NCBI RefSeq assembly: GCF_016925675.1
Contig: NZ_CP070506.1
Span: 5,020,501 to 5,084,500 of the forward strand
From: Pseudomonas hygromyciniae
GTDB taxonomy: Bacteria; Pseudomonadota; Gammaproteobacteria; Pseudomonadales; Pseudomonadaceae
Length of the DNA: 64,000 bases
Direction of reading: 5' to 3'
This document shows positions 51,858 through 63,618 of this stretch, piece by piece. Position 1 is the first letter of the stretch, and each line of letters begins with the position of its first letter. The notes beneath the pieces are model-generated. The model was given only the letters and a program-made list of their open reading frames with translations. It did no database searches and had not been told where the DNA came from. The translations under genes were made by a program, and so were the position numbers.

Positions 51858-54681
51858 AGTGGCGAACCTCGCCAGCACCGCTGATGTTGTCGACGCAACG
51901 ACCGCAGATTTCCGGATGCTCAGGGTTCACGCCGACGTCTTCACGGCAGTGCCAGCAGCGGGCGCACTTGGCGAAGGCCGACTTGACCACCTTGAGCTTG
52001 AGGCCCGGTACTTCGGTCGCGACCGCATCAGCCGGGGCCTGGGCGAATGGCGCCAGGCTGGCTGTCGAGGTAATCAGCACGAAGCGCAGCTCGTTGCTCA
52101 ACTTGCCCAGGTCGGCGGTCAGGCCCTCCTCGGCAAACAGCGTGACTTCGGCTTGCAGGTTGCCACCCACGGCCTTGGCCGCACGCTGGACTTCCAGTTC
52201 CTTGTTCACCGCAACCTTGACGGCCATCACGCCTTCCCAGTACTCGCGGCCCAGTTCGAAGTCGGCCGGCAATTCGGTCAGGCCTTCGTACCAAGTGTTG
52301 AGCATCACGGACTCGTTACGTTCGCCCGGCAGGTACTCCCACAGCTCGTCGGCGGTGAAGGCCAGGATCGGTGCAATCCAGCGCACCAGCGCTTCAGAGA
52401 TGTGATACAGCGCGGTTTGCGCCGAGCGGCGCGCCTTGCTGTTGGCGCCGGTGGTGTACTGGCGGTCCTTGATGATGTCGAGGTAGAAACCACCCAACTC
52501 CTGCACGCAGAAATTGTGGATCTTCGAATAGACGTTCCAGAACCGGTATTCGCCGTAGTGTTCCTGCAACTCGCGCTGCAACAACAGGGTACGGTCCACG
52601 GCCCAACGGTCCAGGGCGAGCATTTCCTCGGCCGGCAGGATGTCGGTGGCCGGGTTGAAACCGGTCAGGTTCGACAGCATGAAGCGTGCGGTATTGCGGA
52701 TACGGCGGTAGGCATCGGCACTGCGTTGCAGGATCTGCTCCGAAACGGCCATCTCGCCCGAGTAGTCGGTGGAAGCCACCCACAGGCGCATGATGTCGGC
52801 ACCGAGGGTGTCATTGACCTTCTGCGGCGCAATTACGTTGCCCAGGGACTTGGACATCTTGCGGCCGTTCTCGTCGACGGTAAAACCGTGGGTCAGAAGT
52901 TCGCGGTACGGCGCGTGATCGTCGATGGCGCAGCCGGTCAGCAGGGACGAGTGGAACCAGCCACGGTGTTGATCCGAGCCTTCCAGGTACAGGTCGGCAC
53001 GCGGGCCGGTCTCGTGACCCATCGGGTGCGAACTGCGCAGCACGTGCCAGTGGGTGGTGCCCGAGTCGAACCACACATCGAGGGTGTCGCTGATCTTGTC
53101 GTACAGCGGCGCTTCATCGCCCAGCAGCTCAGCAGCGTCCAGCTTGAACCAGGCTTCGATGCCTTCCTGCTCAACGCGCTGGGCTACCACTTCCATCAGT
53201 TCGACGGTGCGCGGGTGCAGTTCGCCGCTTTCCTTGTTCAGGAAGAACGGGATCGGTACGCCCCAGTTGCGCTGGCGGGAGATGCACCAGTCCGGACGAT
53301 TGGCGATCATCGAGTGCAGACGTGCCTGGCCCCAGGCCGGGACGAACTTGGTTTCTTCGATGGCTTTGATCGCACGCTTGCGCAGGGTTTCGCCGGCGAC
53401 AGGCTCTTTGTCCATGCCGATGAACCATTGCGCGGTGGCACGGTAGATCAACGGGGTCTTGTGGCGCCAGCAGTGCATGTAACTGTGCTTGATGGTTTCG
53501 GTGTGCAGCAGCGCACCGACTTCCGACAGTTTGTCGATGATCGGCTGGTTGGCCTTGAAGATGAACTGGCCGCCGAAGAACTCCAGCGAAGGCACGTATA
53601 CGCCATTGCTTTGCACCGGATTGAGGATGTCATCGTTGACCATGCCATAGGCTTTGCAGGTCACGAAGTCGTCCACGCCGTAGGCCGGCGCGGAGTGGAC
53701 CACACCGGTACCCGAACCCAACTCGACGTAGTCAGCCAGGTACACCGGCGACAGACGGTCATAGAACGGATGACGGAAGTTGATCAGTTCCAGCGCGGAA
53801 CCGGTGGTGGTAGCGATCACCGAACCTTGCAGTTCGTAGCGAGCCAGGCACGCTTCGACCATTTCCTCGGCGAGTACCAGCAGGCGATCACCAACGTCCA
53901 CCAGGGCGTAGGTGAATTCCGGGTGCACGTTCAGCGCCTGGTTGGCGGGAATGGTCCACGGGGTGGTGGTCCAGATCACGATGGCAGCCGGTTTGCTCAG
54001 GCTTGCCAGGCCAAACGCCTGGGCCAGCTTGGCGTCGTCGGCAATCGGGAAGGCTACGTCGATGGTGGAAGACTTCTTGTCTTCGTATTCGACTTCCGCT
54101 TCAGCCAGGGCCGAGCCGCAATCGAAGCACCAGTTCACCGGCTTGAGGCCTTTGAACACGAAACCGCCCTTGACGATTTCGGCCAAGGCACGGATTTCAC
54201 CGGCCTCGTTCTTGAAGTTCATGGTTTTGTATGGGTTGTCCCACTCGCCCAGCACACCCAGGCGGATGAACTCGGACTTCTGCCCTTCGATCTGCTCGGC
54301 AGCGTAGTCACGGCACAGTTCGCGGGTTTTATCGGCGCCAAGGTTCTTGCCGTAGGTCACTTCGACCTTGTGTTCGATCGGCAGGCCGTGGCAGTCCCAA
54401 CCCGGGACATAAGGCGCATCAAAACCCGCCAGGGTTTTAGAGCGCAGGATCATGTCCTTGAGAATCTTGTTCAGCGCATGACCGATGTGAATCGTGCCGT
54501 TGGCATAAGGAGGGCCGTCGTGCAGGACGAACTTCGGACGATCCTTGCCAATCTCGCGCAACTTTCCGTACAGGCCAATACTGTCCCAGCGCTGCAGGAT
54601 CTGCGGTTCGCGCTGTGGCAGGCCGGCCTTCATTGGGAAGGCGGTGTCCGGAAGGTTTAGCGTGGCTTTATAGTCGGTCAT
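51850..54681 (-). CDS. ileS: Isoleucyl-tRNA synthetase
   Basis: A class I aminoacyl-tRNA synthetase of 943 aa. The HIGH motif is in [15 protein letters not shown] (near residue 65), the CP1 editing domain includes [19 protein letters not shown] is in [16 protein letters not shown] near 605, and a C-terminal zinc-binding module has [10 protein letters not shown] and CGRCVDNI. The type is the normal bacterial, mupirocin-sensitive one (complete zinc finger). Followed directly by lspA, preceded by ribF with a 13-bp gap. Confidence 0.97.
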   Translation of the reverse strand: MTDYKATLNLPDTAFPMKAGLPQREPQILQRWDSIGLYGKLREIGKDRPKFVLHDGPPYANGTIHIGHALNKILKDMILRSKTLAGFDAPYVPGWDCHGLPIEHKVEVTYGKNLGADKTRELCRDYAAEQIEGQKSEFIRLGVLGEWDNPYKTMNFKNEAGEIRALAEIVKGGFVFKGLKPVNWCFDCGSALAEAEVEYEDKKSSTIDVAFPIADDAKLAQAFGLASLSKPAAIVIWTTTPWTIPANQALNVHPEFTYALVDVGDRLLVLAEEMVEACLARYELQGSVIATTTGSALELINFRHPFYDRLSPVYLADYVELGSGTGVVHSAPAYGVDDFVTCKAYGMVNDDILNPVQSNGVYVPSLEFFGGQFIFKANQPIIDKLSEVGALLHTETIKHSYMHCWRHKTPLIYRATAQWFIGMDKEPVAGETLRKRAIKAIEETKFVPAWGQARLHSMIANRPDWCISRQRNWGVPIPFFLNKESGELHPRTVELMEVVAQRVEQEGIEAWFKLDAAELLGDEAPLYDKISDTLDVWFDSGTTHWHVLRSSHPMGHETGPRADLYLEGSDQHRGWFHSSLLTGCAIDDHAPYRELLTHGFTVDENGRKMSKSLGNVIAPQKVNDTLGADIMRLWVASTDYSGEMAVSEQILQRSADAYRRIRNTARFMLSNLTGFNPATDILPAEEMLALDRWAVDRTLLLQRELQEHYGEYRFWNVYSKIHNFCVQELGGFYLDIIKDRQYTTGANSKARRSAQTALYHISEALVRWIAPILAFTADELWEYLPGERNESVMLNTWYEGLTELPADFELGREYWEGVMAVKVAVNKELEVQRAAKAVGGNLQAEVTLFAEEGLTADLGKLSNELRFVLITSTASLAPFAQAPADAVATEVPGLKLKVVKSAFAKCARCWHCREDVGVNPEHPEICGRCVDNISGAGEVRHYA

Positions 54682-54694
54682 TTAAGGCTCTTCA

Positions 54695-55633
54695 TTAGCG
54701 ATGGGCGCTAGGTGCGGCTAGTGCACGGGCGGCGGCGACATCCGCATTGATCGCCGTTTTCAGCGCCTCCAAGGAGGCGAATCGCTGCTCTTCACGCAGC
54801 TTTTGGTGGAAAACCACCGTCAAACGCCGGTCATACAAATCCCCGGCAAAATCCAAAAGGTGAACTTCCAGGTGGGCCTTGCCATCACCTGCAACCGTTG
54901 GCCTGACGCCTATATTGGCGACTCCGGGCCACGGTTGGCCGTCGATATCGACACTCACCAGATACACCCCGGTCAGTGGCACGCGACGGCGCTTGAGTTG
55001 CACGTTGGCGGTTGGCGTGCCCAGTTGGCGCGCCAGCTTCTGGCCGTGCAGGACCCGCCCGGCAATCCGGAACGGGCGGCCGAGCAAACGCTCGGCCAAG
55101 GCGAAGTCGGCCGCCGCCAGGGCATTTCGCACCTGGGTGCTGCTCACGCGCAGGCCGTCCAGTTCGACGGTTTGCGCGGCTTCGACAGTAAAACCCTGGG
55201 TTACGCCGGCCTGTTGCAGGAAATCGAAATCCCCTACGCGGTCGCAACCGAAGCGGAAGTCGTCACCGACCTCCAAATGCTGCACACCCAGGCCATCGAC
55301 GAGGATGCGGTCAACAAACTCGGTGGCGCTGAGGCTGCGCAAACGCTGGTTGAACGCCAGGCACAGGACCCGGTCCACGCCTTCTTCGGCCAGCAGTTGC
55401 AGTTTGTCCCGCAAGCGGGCCAAACGGGCCGGGGCCGTCTCGGGGGTGAAGAATTCACGGGGCTGCGGCTCGAAAATCACCACGCAGCTGGGCACGCCCA
55501 ACTCGACTGCGCGCTCGCGCAGCCGCGCCAGGATAGCCTGGTGGCCACGGTGAACACCGTCAAAGTTGCCAATAGTGGCGACGCACCCCCGATGCTCGGG
55601 GCGCAGGTTGTGGAGACCTCGAACCAGCTGCAT
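54695..55633 (-). CDS. ribF: Bifunctional riboflavin kinase / FAD synthetase
   Basis: A 312-aa enzyme making FMN and then FAD. The N-terminal nucleotidyltransferase has GNFDGVHRGHQAIL, EPQPREFF and SSTQVRNAL; the C-terminal kinase has GTPTANVQL, GVYLVSVDIDG and GVANIGVRPTV. ATG at 55633 (MQLVRGLHNLRP) matches the family start in Pseudomonas. Lies between murJ and ileS on one strand. Confidence 0.95.
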   Translation of the reverse strand: MQLVRGLHNLRPEHRGCVATIGNFDGVHRGHQAILARLRERAVELGVPSCVVIFEPQPREFFTPETAPARLARLRDKLQLLAEEGVDRVLCLAFNQRLRSLSATEFVDRILVDGLGVQHLEVGDDFRFGCDRVGDFDFLQQAGVTQGFTVEAAQTVELDGLRVSSTQVRNALAAADFALAERLLGRPFRIAGRVLHGQKLARQLGTPTANVQLKRRRVPLTGVYLVSVDIDGQPWPGVANIGVRPTVAGDGKAHLEVHLLDFAGDLYDRRLTVVFHQKLREEQRFASLEALKTAINADVAAARALAAPSAHR

Positions 55634-55751
55634 AACGCGCTTCTTGCTCATAAAGTGGTCGATTATAACCACACCCAGCCCCGGACGACAGGCAACAGCA
55701 CAGGCCAAATGATTCGAATCGACAAAACAGCCAGCTTATTGTTGATTGCGA

Positions 55752-57290
55752 TCAATTCAGCGCCTTGCGATTGAAATCCCGCAGGCGGAAGCCCAGCAGC
55801 AATAACATGCCAAAGTAGGCGATCACCCCGGCCACGACCAACAGGCCCAGGCGCAGGAATCGCTCGAGCATCTGTCCTTCGTCCCACGCCGGCATCCAGT
55901 GCATCAGCCCCAGCAATACCGCCGACATCACCGCCACCGCCAGCAGCAACTTGAGCGCAAACACACCCCAGCCTGGCTGCGGCTGGTACATTTTTTGTTT
56001 ACGCAGTTGATAAAACAGCAGGCCGGCGTTGATGCAGGCACCGGCACTGATGGCCAAGGCCAGGCCCGCGTGAGCCAACGGCCCGATGAATATCAGGTTG
56101 AACAGCTGTGTGACCACCAGGGTGAAAATCGCAATTTTCACTGGGGTACGAATGTTTTGCTGGGCATAAAAGCCCGGCGCCAGGACCTTGATCACAATAA
56201 TCCCCAGCAACCCCACCGAATAAGCAATCAGCGCGCGCTGGGTCATCAAGGCATCGAAGGCGCTGAATTGGCCATACTGGAACAGCGAGACGGTCAGCGG
56301 CTCGGCCAGGATCCCCAGGGCCAGGGAGCATGGCAGCACCAGCACGAAGCACAGGCGCAGGCCCCAGTCGAGAATGCGCGAGTACTCATGGCGGTCCTTG
56401 CTGGCATAGGTGCGCGCCAGGGTTGGCAGCAAAATGGTGCCCAGCGCCACGCCCAGCACACCGGAGGGCAACTCCATCAAACGGTCGGCGTAATACATCC
56501 ACGACACTGAGCCTGAGACCAGCAGTGAAGCAAACGCGGTATTAATGATCAGGGAGATCTGACTGACCGAAACCCCGAGAATCGCCGGCAGCATGTTCTT
56601 CATGACCCGCCAGACGCCCGTATCCTTGAGATTCAAGCGCGGCAACACGAGCATGCCAATCTTTTTCAGGTGCGGCAGTTGATACAACAGCTGCGCCAGG
56701 CCACCAGCCAGCACTGCCCAGCCGAGCGCCATGACCGGCGGATCGAAGTACGGCGTGAGGAACAGGGCAAAGATGATCATGCTGACGTTTAGCAGGGTCG
56801 GCACAAACGCTGGCACCGAGAAACGGTTCCAGGTATTGAGGATCGCGCCCGCCAGGGACGACAGGGAGATCAGCAATATATAAGGAAAGGTCACCCGCAA
56901 CAGATCGCTGGTGAGGGCGAATTTTTCCGGTGTGTTGGCAAAACCAGGGGCCGTGGCCCAGATGATCCAGGGGGCGGCGAGCATCCCGGCAATGGTCACC
57001 AGCATCAGCACCAGGGTCAAAAGGCCCGAGACATAGGCGATGAATGTGCGAGTGGCCTCTTCGCCTTGCTGGGTTTTGTACTCAGCCAAAATCGGCACAA
57101 AGGCCTGGGAAAACGCGCCCTCAGCGAAGATCCGCCGCAGCAGGTTGGGCAGCTTGAACGCGATAAAGAAGGCATCCGTGGCCATGCTCGCGCCAAAAAT
57201 ACGTGCAATGAGGGTGTCACGTACAAACCCCAGAACCCTGGAAATCATCGTGATAGAGCTGACGGCGGCCAACGACTTGAGCAGATTCAT
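55752..57290 (-). CDS. murJ: Lipid II flippase MurJ
   Basis: A 512-aa MOP-superfamily protein with about 14 membrane helices that flips lipid II across the inner membrane for peptidoglycan synthesis. Typical features are [39 protein letters not shown]-like [21 protein letters not shown] and [26 protein letters not shown]. The gene is 118 bp upstream of ribF. It is divergent from rpsT. Confidence 0.95.
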   Translation of the reverse strand: MNLLKSLAAVSSITMISRVLGFVRDTLIARIFGASMATDAFFIAFKLPNLLRRIFAEGAFSQAFVPILAEYKTQQGEEATRTFIAYVSGLLTLVLMLVTIAGMLAAPWIIWATAPGFANTPEKFALTSDLLRVTFPYILLISLSSLAGAILNTWNRFSVPAFVPTLLNVSMIIFALFLTPYFDPPVMALGWAVLAGGLAQLLYQLPHLKKIGMLVLPRLNLKDTGVWRVMKNMLPAILGVSVSQISLIINTAFASLLVSGSVSWMYYADRLMELPSGVLGVALGTILLPTLARTYASKDRHEYSRILDWGLRLCFVLVLPCSLALGILAEPLTVSLFQYGQFSAFDALMTQRALIAYSVGLLGIIVIKVLAPGFYAQQNIRTPVKIAIFTLVVTQLFNLIFIGPLAHAGLALAISAGACINAGLLFYQLRKQKMYQPQPGWGVFALKLLLAVAVMSAVLLGLMHWMPAWDEGQMLERFLRLGLLVVAGVIAYFGMLLLLGFRLRDFNRKALN

Positions 57291-57461
57291 TGAAAGAGTT
57301 TTTGCCTATAGATAAAGAGCAGGCGTACAAAGCGCCCACTTATGCGATACTGCGCGCCTGCAACAGCACAGAGCCAAAGCTCGCGAGTTTACAGGTCAAG
57401 CGCCGGAAATAAATAACCCGCCTCTTCAGATCGACCACTCAGCAGTTCGCATCAGCCGCCC

Positions 57462-57490
57462 TTGACAAGACTTCAACTCATCGGCATGAT
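57462..57490 (+). promoter_or_regulatory. Sigma-70 promoter of rpsT
   Basis: TTGACA at 57462-57467, a 17-bp spacer, and CATGAT at 57485-57490; the leader of about 50 nt ends in GAGGAG before the GTG start. Confidence 0.7.
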
Positions 57491-57543
57491 TCGCGGCCTA
57501 TTTTGTTTGCTATTTCCTAAAAAGTCTTTCGAGGAGCTCGACG

Positions 57544-57822
57544 GTGGCCAACACACCTTCCGCCAAAAAACGTGCAAAACAGGCTGAGAAGCGTCGCAGC
57601 CACAACGCCAGCCTGCGTTCCATGGTTCGTACCTACATCAAGAATGTAGTTAAGGCCATTGACGCAAAAGACGCTGAAAAAGCTCAAGCTGCTTACGTTC
57701 TGGCCGTGCCAGTTATCGACCGCATGGCCGATAAAGGCATCATCCACAAGAACAAAGCTGCTCGCCATAAAGGTCGTCTGAATGGCCACATCAAGGCTCT
57801 GAACCTTGCTGCTGCAGCCTAA
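57544..57822 (+). CDS. rpsT: 30S ribosomal protein S20
   Basis: A 92-aa basic protein binding 16S rRNA early in 30S assembly. It has the family start [17 protein letters not shown], ending [12 protein letters not shown] plus an Ala-rich tail. It starts at GTG with GAGGAG upstream; non-ATG starts in rpsT are common and linked to autoregulation of translation. Monocistronic with its own terminator. Confidence 0.97.
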   Translation: MANTPSAKKRAKQAEKRRSHNASLRSMVRTYIKNVVKAIDAKDAEKAQAAYVLAVPVIDRMADKGIIHKNKAARHKGRLNGHIKALNLAAAA

Positions 57823-57836
57823 GCGATAAGCTTGTT

Positions 57837-57865
57837 AAAAAACCGACCCTAGGGTCGGTTTTTTA
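57837..57865 (+). terminator. Rho-independent terminator of rpsT
   Basis: AAAAAACCGACCC / GGGTCGGTTTTTT, a long perfect stem with a TA loop and U-tract. Confidence 0.92.
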
Positions 57866-57898
57866 TTGCCTACGATTTATGCCACACCCCAAAACAAA

Positions 57899-57988
57899 TG
57901 TGGGAGCTGGCTTGCCTGCGACGGGCACATAACATTCAACATGGATGTCGACTGCTAAACCACTATCGCAGGCAAGCCAGCTCCCACA
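57899..57988. repeat. REPIN, GTGGGAGCTGGCTTGCCTGCGA type
   Basis: Perfect arms TGTGGGAGCTGGCTTGCCTG and its complement (with CGA) around a 46-nt centre, between convergent rpsT and creA. The centre differs from the GTAGGAG REPINs, so this is a separate subfamily. Confidence 0.9.
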
Positions 57989-58013
57989 TAAAGCAACGCT
58001 GCATTGCCAGTAC

Positions 58014-58478
58014 CTATTGCGCGCCAGGCCACGGCAGGATTGGAATCGCCGTCACCGCATTCTGCGGACTACCTTCGATCAGGCGGTCGCTGTAGACCAG
58101 ATACACCAGGGTATTGCGCTTCTTGTCGAGGAAACGCACCACCTGCATGGTCTTGAACACCAGCGACGTGCGCTCCTTGAACACCTCGTCGCCATCTTTG
58201 AGCTCACCCTTGAAACGAATCGGCCCCACCTGGCGACAGGCGATCGAGGCCTCGGCGCGATCCTCAGCCAGCCCTAGTCCGCCCTTCACCCCGCCCGTCT
58301 TGGCCCGAGACAGGTAGCAGGTCACGCCATCCACCTTAGGATCATCAAAGGCCTCGACCACAATCCGATCGTTTGGTCCGACAAACTTGAACACCGTCGA
58401 TACCTGGCCAATCTCTTCGGCCGAAGCCAGCAGCGGTATCGCCACCAACAACCCCAACAATCCCTTCATCACACGCAT
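58014..58478 (-). CDS. creA: CreA family periplasmic protein
   Basis: A 154-aa exported protein: signal peptide [20 protein letters not shown], then [40 protein letters not shown] typical of CreA. Function unresolved. The stop lies 26 bp from a REPIN. It is 13 bp downstream of proB and probably cotranscribed. Confidence 0.88.
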   Translation of the reverse strand: MRVMKGLLGLLVAIPLLASAEEIGQVSTVFKFVGPNDRIVVEAFDDPKVDGVTCYLSRAKTGGVKGGLGLAEDRAEASIACRQVGPIRFKGELKDGDEVFKERTSLVFKTMQVVRFLDKKRNTLVYLVYSDRLIEGSPQNAVTAIPILPWPGAQ

Positions 58479-58491
58479 CGCAGCTTTTCCT

Positions 58492-59610
58492 TTAAACCAG
58501 GATCAGGTTATCGCGGTGAACCAGCTCCGGCTCAGCCATGTAACCCAATAGACCGACAATCGACTCAGACGACTGCCCAATGATTTTCTGCGCCTCAAGG
58601 GCGCTGTAGTTGGCCAGGCCACGGGCGATTTCACGACCGTCCGGCGCTACGCACACCACCATTTCACCACGACGGAAGCTACCCTGGACCAACTTGACGC
58701 CTACCGGCAACAAGCTCTTGTTCCCCTGGGACAGCGCCGACACCGCGCCCGCATCCAGCACCAGGGTGCCGCGGGTCTGCAGATGGCCGGCCAGCCACTG
58801 CTTGCGCGCCGCCAGCATGCCACGCTCGGGCGACAGCAGTGTGCCGATGCGCTCACCGGCCTTGAGGCGATCCAGCACACGCTCCAGGCGCCCGCCAACG
58901 ATGATGGTATGAGCACCGGAGCGGGCCGCCAGGCGCGCCGCGCGCAACTTGGTCTGCATGCCGCCACGACCCAGGGCGCCGCCGACACTGCCGGCCACGG
59001 CGTCGAGCGCAGGATCATCGGCCCGCGCTTCGTAAATCAGCTGAGCATCCGGATTGTTGCGCGGATCGGCGTCGAACATGCCATCGCGATCCGTGAGGAT
59101 CACCAGCAGGTCGGCCTCCACCAGATTGGCCACCAAGGCAGCCAGGGTGTCGTTGTCGCCAAAACGGATCTCGTCGGTCACCACGGTGTCATTCTCGTTG
59201 ATCACCGGGATCACCTTGAGCTCGACCAGGGCACGCAAGGTGCTACGGGCATTGAGGTAGCGCTTGCGGTCGGACAGATCGTCATGGGTCAACAGAATCT
59301 GCGCGGTATGACGTCCGTGCTCGGCGAAGCTGGATTCCCAGGCCTGCACCAACCCCATCTGACCAATCGCAGCAGCAGCCTGCAACTCATGCATCGCGCT
59401 GGGTCGCGCGGTCCAGCCAAGGCGGCTCATCCCGGCGGCAACCGCCCCGGACGACACCAGCACCAACTCGACACCCGCCTCATGCAAGGCCACCATCTGT
59501 TCAACCCAGACGCTCATGGCCGCGCGATCCAGCCCCTTGCCATCTGCCGTCAGCAGCGCACTTCCGATCTTTACGACCCAGCGTTGCGCACCCGTCACTT
59601 TGCTCCGCAT
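58492..59610 (-). CDS. proB: Glutamate 5-kinase
   Basis: The first step of proline synthesis, phosphorylating glutamate (372 aa). The amino-acid-kinase domain has [50 protein letters not shown] and GTGGM-like GRGGMQTKL; a C-terminal PUA domain follows ([23 protein letters not shown]). ATG at 59610 gives the 372-aa length known from P. aeruginosa; ATG at 59613 is the alternative. Follows obgE after an intervening terminator. Confidence 0.95.
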   Translation of the reverse strand: MRSKVTGAQRWVVKIGSALLTADGKGLDRAAMSVWVEQMVALHEAGVELVLVSSGAVAAGMSRLGWTARPSAMHELQAAAAIGQMGLVQAWESSFAEHGRHTAQILLTHDDLSDRKRYLNARSTLRALVELKVIPVINENDTVVTDEIRFGDNDTLAALVANLVEADLLVILTDRDGMFDADPRNNPDAQLIYEARADDPALDAVAGSVGGALGRGGMQTKLRAARLAARSGAHTIIVGGRLERVLDRLKAGERIGTLLSPERGMLAARKQWLAGHLQTRGTLVLDAGAVSALSQGNKSLLPVGVKLVQGSFRRGEMVVCVAPDGREIARGLANYSALEAQKIIGQSSESIVGLLGYMAEPELVHRDNLILV

Positions 59611-59689
59611 CATCTTCAACCTTAGATTGAGGGCCACGCGACCCAGCGCCGCCCATAACGTTATTCGTGACTACCGATTTCCAGATACT

Positions 59690-59713
59690 AAAACGCCGCT
59701 CGATTGAGCGGCG
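59690..59713 (-). terminator. Rho-independent terminator of obgE
   Basis: CGCCGCTC / GAGCGGCG stem with a four-base loop and TTTTAG on the minus strand, 21 bp after the obgE stop. It separates obgE from proB. Confidence 0.8.
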
Positions 59714-59733
59714 CTTAAGTTTATCGCAACAGA

Positions 59734-60987
<1,254 letters not shown>

Positions 60988-61005
60988 TTAAGAAACCAAG
61001 ACATA

Positions 61006-61093
61006 AGACTCTTGCAAAAATGAGCGCAGCGACCTCAATCGACGACCGAAAATCCAGCGCCGGAGCCCATTACAAACAGCTTTGCAAGAGACT
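61006..61093. other. Long-range inverted repeat in the obgE leader
   Basis: AGACTCTTGCAAA near 61006 and TTTGCAAGAGACT at 61081-61093 pair at 12 of 13 positions around a 62-nt interior. They lie between the rpmA terminator and the obgE start, and would form the base of a hairpin in the obgE 5' leader. Confidence 0.4.
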
Positions 61094-61107
61094 CACCCCA
61101 CAAACGA

Positions 61108-61135
61108 AAAAGCCCCGTCGCAAGACAGGGCTTTT
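61108..61135 (-). terminator. Rho-independent terminator of rplU-rpmA
   Basis: AAAAGCCC-GTC / GAC-GGGCTTTT stem with a GCAA-type loop and a U-tract on the minus strand, about 15 bp after the rpmA stop. Confidence 0.88.
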
Positions 61136-61150
61136 CCAGCGAGCTCGCAA

Positions 61151-61408
61151 TTAAGCCGAGACAACGCTCACGTAACGGCGGTTGAACGCGCCTTTTACTT
61201 CAAACTTGATCACGCCTTCGATTTTCGCGAAGAGGGTGTGATCTTTACCCATGCCTACACCGTAACCGGCGTGGAATTGGGTGCCGCGCTGACGCACGAT
61301 GATGTTGCCCGGAATGATTTTCTGGCCGCCATACATCTTAACGCCAAGGCGTTTGGCTTCTGAGTCGCGACCGTTACGGGTACTACCACCAGCTTTTTTG
61401 TGTGCCAT
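61151..61408 (-). CDS. rpmA: 50S ribosomal protein L27
   Basis: An 85-aa ribosomal protein near the peptidyl-transferase centre. It starts [24 protein letters not shown]; no Firmicute-type N-terminal extension. Located 34 bp after rplU with GGAG-type signal, in the standard rplU-rpmA-obgE order. Confidence 0.97.
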   Translation of the reverse strand: MAHKKAGGSTRNGRDSEAKRLGVKMYGGQKIIPGNIIVRQRGTQFHAGYGVGMGKDHTLFAKIEGVIKFEVKGAFNRRYVSVVSA

Positions 61409-61442
61409 GAGTCAATTCTCCTAGTGAGGAATTAGGCTGAAA

Positions 61443-61757
61443 TTAAGCCTGAATACCGGTGATTTTGATCTCGGTGTACCACTGGCGGTGGCCCATACGC
61501 TTCATGTGGTGCTTACGACGACGGAACTTGATGATGCGGACTTTATCGTGACGACCTTGGGAGATCACTTCAGCCACAACGGTAGCGCCAGCAACAACTG
61601 GAGCGCCGATGTTCACGTCATCGCCATTGGCGACCAACAGAACGCGATCAAAAGTAACGGATTCGCCAGTAGCGATTTCCAGTTTTTCGATCTTCAGGTA
61701 TTCACCTGGGGCGACCTTGTATTGCTTGCCACCAGTAACAATTACTGCGTACGACAT
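61443..61757 (-). CDS. rplU: 50S ribosomal protein L21
   Basis: A 104-aa ribosomal protein, [26 protein letters not shown], ending in the basic [22 protein letters not shown] region that binds 23S rRNA. The start at 61757 is set by family alignment. It is transcribed from the promoter at 61889-61917. Confidence 0.97.
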   Translation of the reverse strand: MSYAVIVTGGKQYKVAPGEYLKIEKLEIATGESVTFDRVLLVANGDDVNIGAPVVAGATVVAEVISQGRHDKVRIIKFRRRKHHMKRMGHRQWYTEIKITGIQA

Positions 61758-61888
61758 GGTATTTCTCCGATAATCCTGCTCACCCAGCGCTTTATAAGAA
61801 GAGGTATTGGCTGGCATGGCTGCATGGGATGGACGTCCCGAATGCAATTGCGTAAGGCAGGTGCTGCCCAGGAAGTTCAGGGTGCGCG

Positions 61889-61917
61889 ATTGTACGCAAG
61901 CTGGGGAAGGCTTGCAA
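61889..61917 (-). promoter_or_regulatory. Sigma-70 promoter of rplU-rpmA
   Basis: On the minus strand, TTGCAA (61917-61912), a 17-bp spacer and TACAAT (61894-61889), with a CGCGC discriminator, consistent with a growth-rate-controlled ribosomal-protein promoter. Confidence 0.7.
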
Positions 61918-61935
61918 GTAGCCGTCTATCGCGCC

Positions 61936-61964
61936 TTGACACCCGGGGGCGCGGGTCCTAGCAT
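61936..61964 (+). promoter_or_regulatory. Sigma-70 promoter of ispB
   Basis: TTGACA at 61936-61941, a GC-rich 17-bp spacer and TAGCAT at 61959-61964, 32 bp before the ispB start. It diverges from the rplU promoter. Confidence 0.6.
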
Positions 61965-61996
61965 GCCGCGCAACCCTTCTGGAGCGACTGTCGCTG

Positions 61997-62965
61997 ATGC
62001 AACCCCAAGCTTTCTACCGCGCGGTGGCGGACGATTTTAGCGCCGTCGACGGCATCATCAAGAAGCAGCTGACTTCTAAAGTGCCGCTGGTCTCCAAAAT
62101 TGGCGACTATATTACTTCGGCCGGCGGTAAACGCCTGCGTCCTTTATTAGTGTTGCTGTGTGGCAAGGCCCTGGGCCGCGAAGGCGATGACCTGCGCCTG
62201 CTGGCCGCGACTATCGAATTCCTGCATACCGCCACCCTGCTGCACGACGACGTGGTCGACATGTCTGGCATGCGCCGTGGTCGCGAGACCGCCAACGCCA
62301 TGTGGGGCAACGCGCCCAGCGTGTTGGTGGGCGACTTCCTGTATTCGCGCTCGTTCGAAATGATGGTCGAACTGGGCTCGATGCCCGTGATGAAGATCCT
62401 GTCCCAGGCCACGCGCATCATCGCTGAAGGCGAAGTGTTGCAACTGTCCAAGGTGCGTGACGCGAGCACCACCGAAGAAACCTACATGGAAGTGATTCGC
62501 GGCAAGACCGCGATGCTCTTCGAAGCCTCGACCCACAGTGCCGCCGCGCTGTGCGAGGCGACCGCCGAACAGGCCGAAGCCCTGCGCACCTTTGGTGACC
62601 ATCTGGGCGTGGCCTTCCAACTGGTGGACGACCTGCTCGATTATCGCGGCGATGCTGAAACCCTGGGCAAGAACGTCGGTGACGACCTGGCCGAAGGCAA
62701 GCCGACCCTGCCGCTGATCTACACCATGCGCGAAGGCACCCCGGAACAGGCGGCACTGGTGCGCAAGGCGATCCAGAAAGGCGGCATCGAGGACCTGGAA
62801 AGCATCCGCGCAGCCGTGGAAGCCTCGGGCTCGCTCGACTACACCGCACAACTGGCCCGCGACTACGTAGCCCGCGCCATCAAATGCCTGGAAGCCCTTC
62901 CAGCCAGCGAATACCGGGATGCCCTGGTGGAGCTGAGTGAGTTTGCGGTCGCGCGTACTCACTGA
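61997..62965 (+). CDS. ispB: Octaprenyl/polyprenyl diphosphate synthase
   Basis: A trans-prenyltransferase (322 aa) elongating FPP with IPP to the side chain of ubiquinone (Q9 in Pseudomonas). The first aspartate-rich motif is in LLHDDVVDMSGMRRGR and the second in QLVDDLLDYRGD; also GGKRLRPLLVLLCGKALG and the small chain-length residues before the first motif. It starts MQPQAFYRAVADDFSAVD. Divergent from rplU, as in many gammaproteobacteria. Confidence 0.95.
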   Translation: MQPQAFYRAVADDFSAVDGIIKKQLTSKVPLVSKIGDYITSAGGKRLRPLLVLLCGKALGREGDDLRLLAATIEFLHTATLLHDDVVDMSGMRRGRETANAMWGNAPSVLVGDFLYSRSFEMMVELGSMPVMKILSQATRIIAEGEVLQLSKVRDASTTEETYMEVIRGKTAMLFEASTHSAAALCEATAEQAEALRTFGDHLGVAFQLVDDLLDYRGDAETLGKNVGDDLAEGKPTLPLIYTMREGTPEQAALVRKAIQKGGIEDLESIRAAVEASGSLDYTAQLARDYVARAIKCLEALPASEYRDALVELSEFAVARTH

Positions 62966-62970
62966 TTCCC

Positions 62971-62998
62971 TGTGGGAGCAGGCTTGCCTGCTCCCACA
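62971..62998. repeat. Compact REP palindrome after ispB
   Basis: TGTGGGAGCAGG and CCTGCTCCCACA flank CTTG: a single perfect 12-bp hairpin related to the GTGGGAGC REP arms but without a REPIN centre. It can act as a 3' mRNA stabiliser for ispB. Confidence 0.75.
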
Positions 62999-63080
62999 TT
63001 TAGACCGCATCGCCCCCGCCCCAGCAAAACCCTATATAATGTGCGACTTTTAGCCATCCTGACTCTTTCAAGGAGCTTTA

Positions 63081-63422
63081 GTGAGCACGTTGCCACCCTG
63101 CCCAAAATGCAATTCCGAATACACCTACGAAGACGGCGCCCAACTGATCTGCCCGGAATGCGCCCACGAGTGGTCCGTCGGTGGTGAAGCCGAAGCAGCC
63201 AACGATGAAACCGTGAAGAAAGACTCCGTTGGTAACGTTCTGCAAGACGGTGACACCATCACCGTGATCAAAGACCTCAAGGTCAAGGGCACCTCGCTGG
63301 TGGTCAAGGTCGGTACCAAGGTCAAGAACATCCGCCTGTGCGATGGCGACCACGATATCGATTGCAAGATCGACGGTATCGGCCCGATGAAGCTCAAGTC
63401 CGAGTTCGTCCGCAAGGTCTGA
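63081..63422 (+). CDS. yjdM: Zinc-ribbon protein YjdM (PhnA family)
   Basis: A 113-aa cytosolic protein with an N-terminal zinc ribbon [25 protein letters not shown] and the PhnA domain [23 protein letters not shown]. Despite the old name it is not phosphonoacetate hydrolase; role unknown. It starts with GTG after AAGGAGC, with TATAAT at 63035-63040 upstream. A 10-bp GC-rich hairpin without U-tract (63434-63458) follows. Confidence 0.9.
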   Translation: MSTLPPCPKCNSEYTYEDGAQLICPECAHEWSVGGEAEAANDETVKKDSVGNVLQDGDTITVIKDLKVKGTSLVVKVGTKVKNIRLCDGDHDIDCKIDGIGPMKLKSEFVRKV

Positions 63423-63433
63423 CCTGCCTGCCC

Positions 63434-63458
63434 CCATCCCGCGCCTGTCGCGGGATGG
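63434..63458 (+). terminator. Hairpin after yjdM, possible terminator
   Basis: CCATCCCGCG / CGCGGGATGG perfect 10-bp stem with a five-base loop; no U-tract follows. Confidence 0.45.
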
Positions 63459-63573
63459 CGTCTCACCCTCCCCGCATCCCCCCTCCAAGTAGCAAAAAGC
63501 CACCCACTTTGACCTTGCACAACGCCCACACAGAAAAACCAGAAAATTGCCAATAGGGACTTGCTATTCAACG

Positions 63574-63592
63574 AATAAGAATTATTCTCATT
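63574..63592 (+). promoter_or_regulatory. Fur box
   Basis: AATAAGAATTATTCTCATT agrees with the Fur consensus AATGATAATNATTATCATT at 15 of 18 positions. It lies 26 bp upstream of the 85-aa gene, overlapping the likely promoter. Confidence 0.75.
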
Positions 63593-63618
63593 GAAACCCC
63601 TTCAAGGAGAGACGAACC

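Noticed and set aside
51778..54660. 960-codon open frame on the plus strand opposite ileS
   Set aside because: It mirrors the ileS gene almost exactly. High GC third-position bias creates long antisense frames; ileS has clear HIGH, KMSKS and zinc motifs and the antisense product has none.
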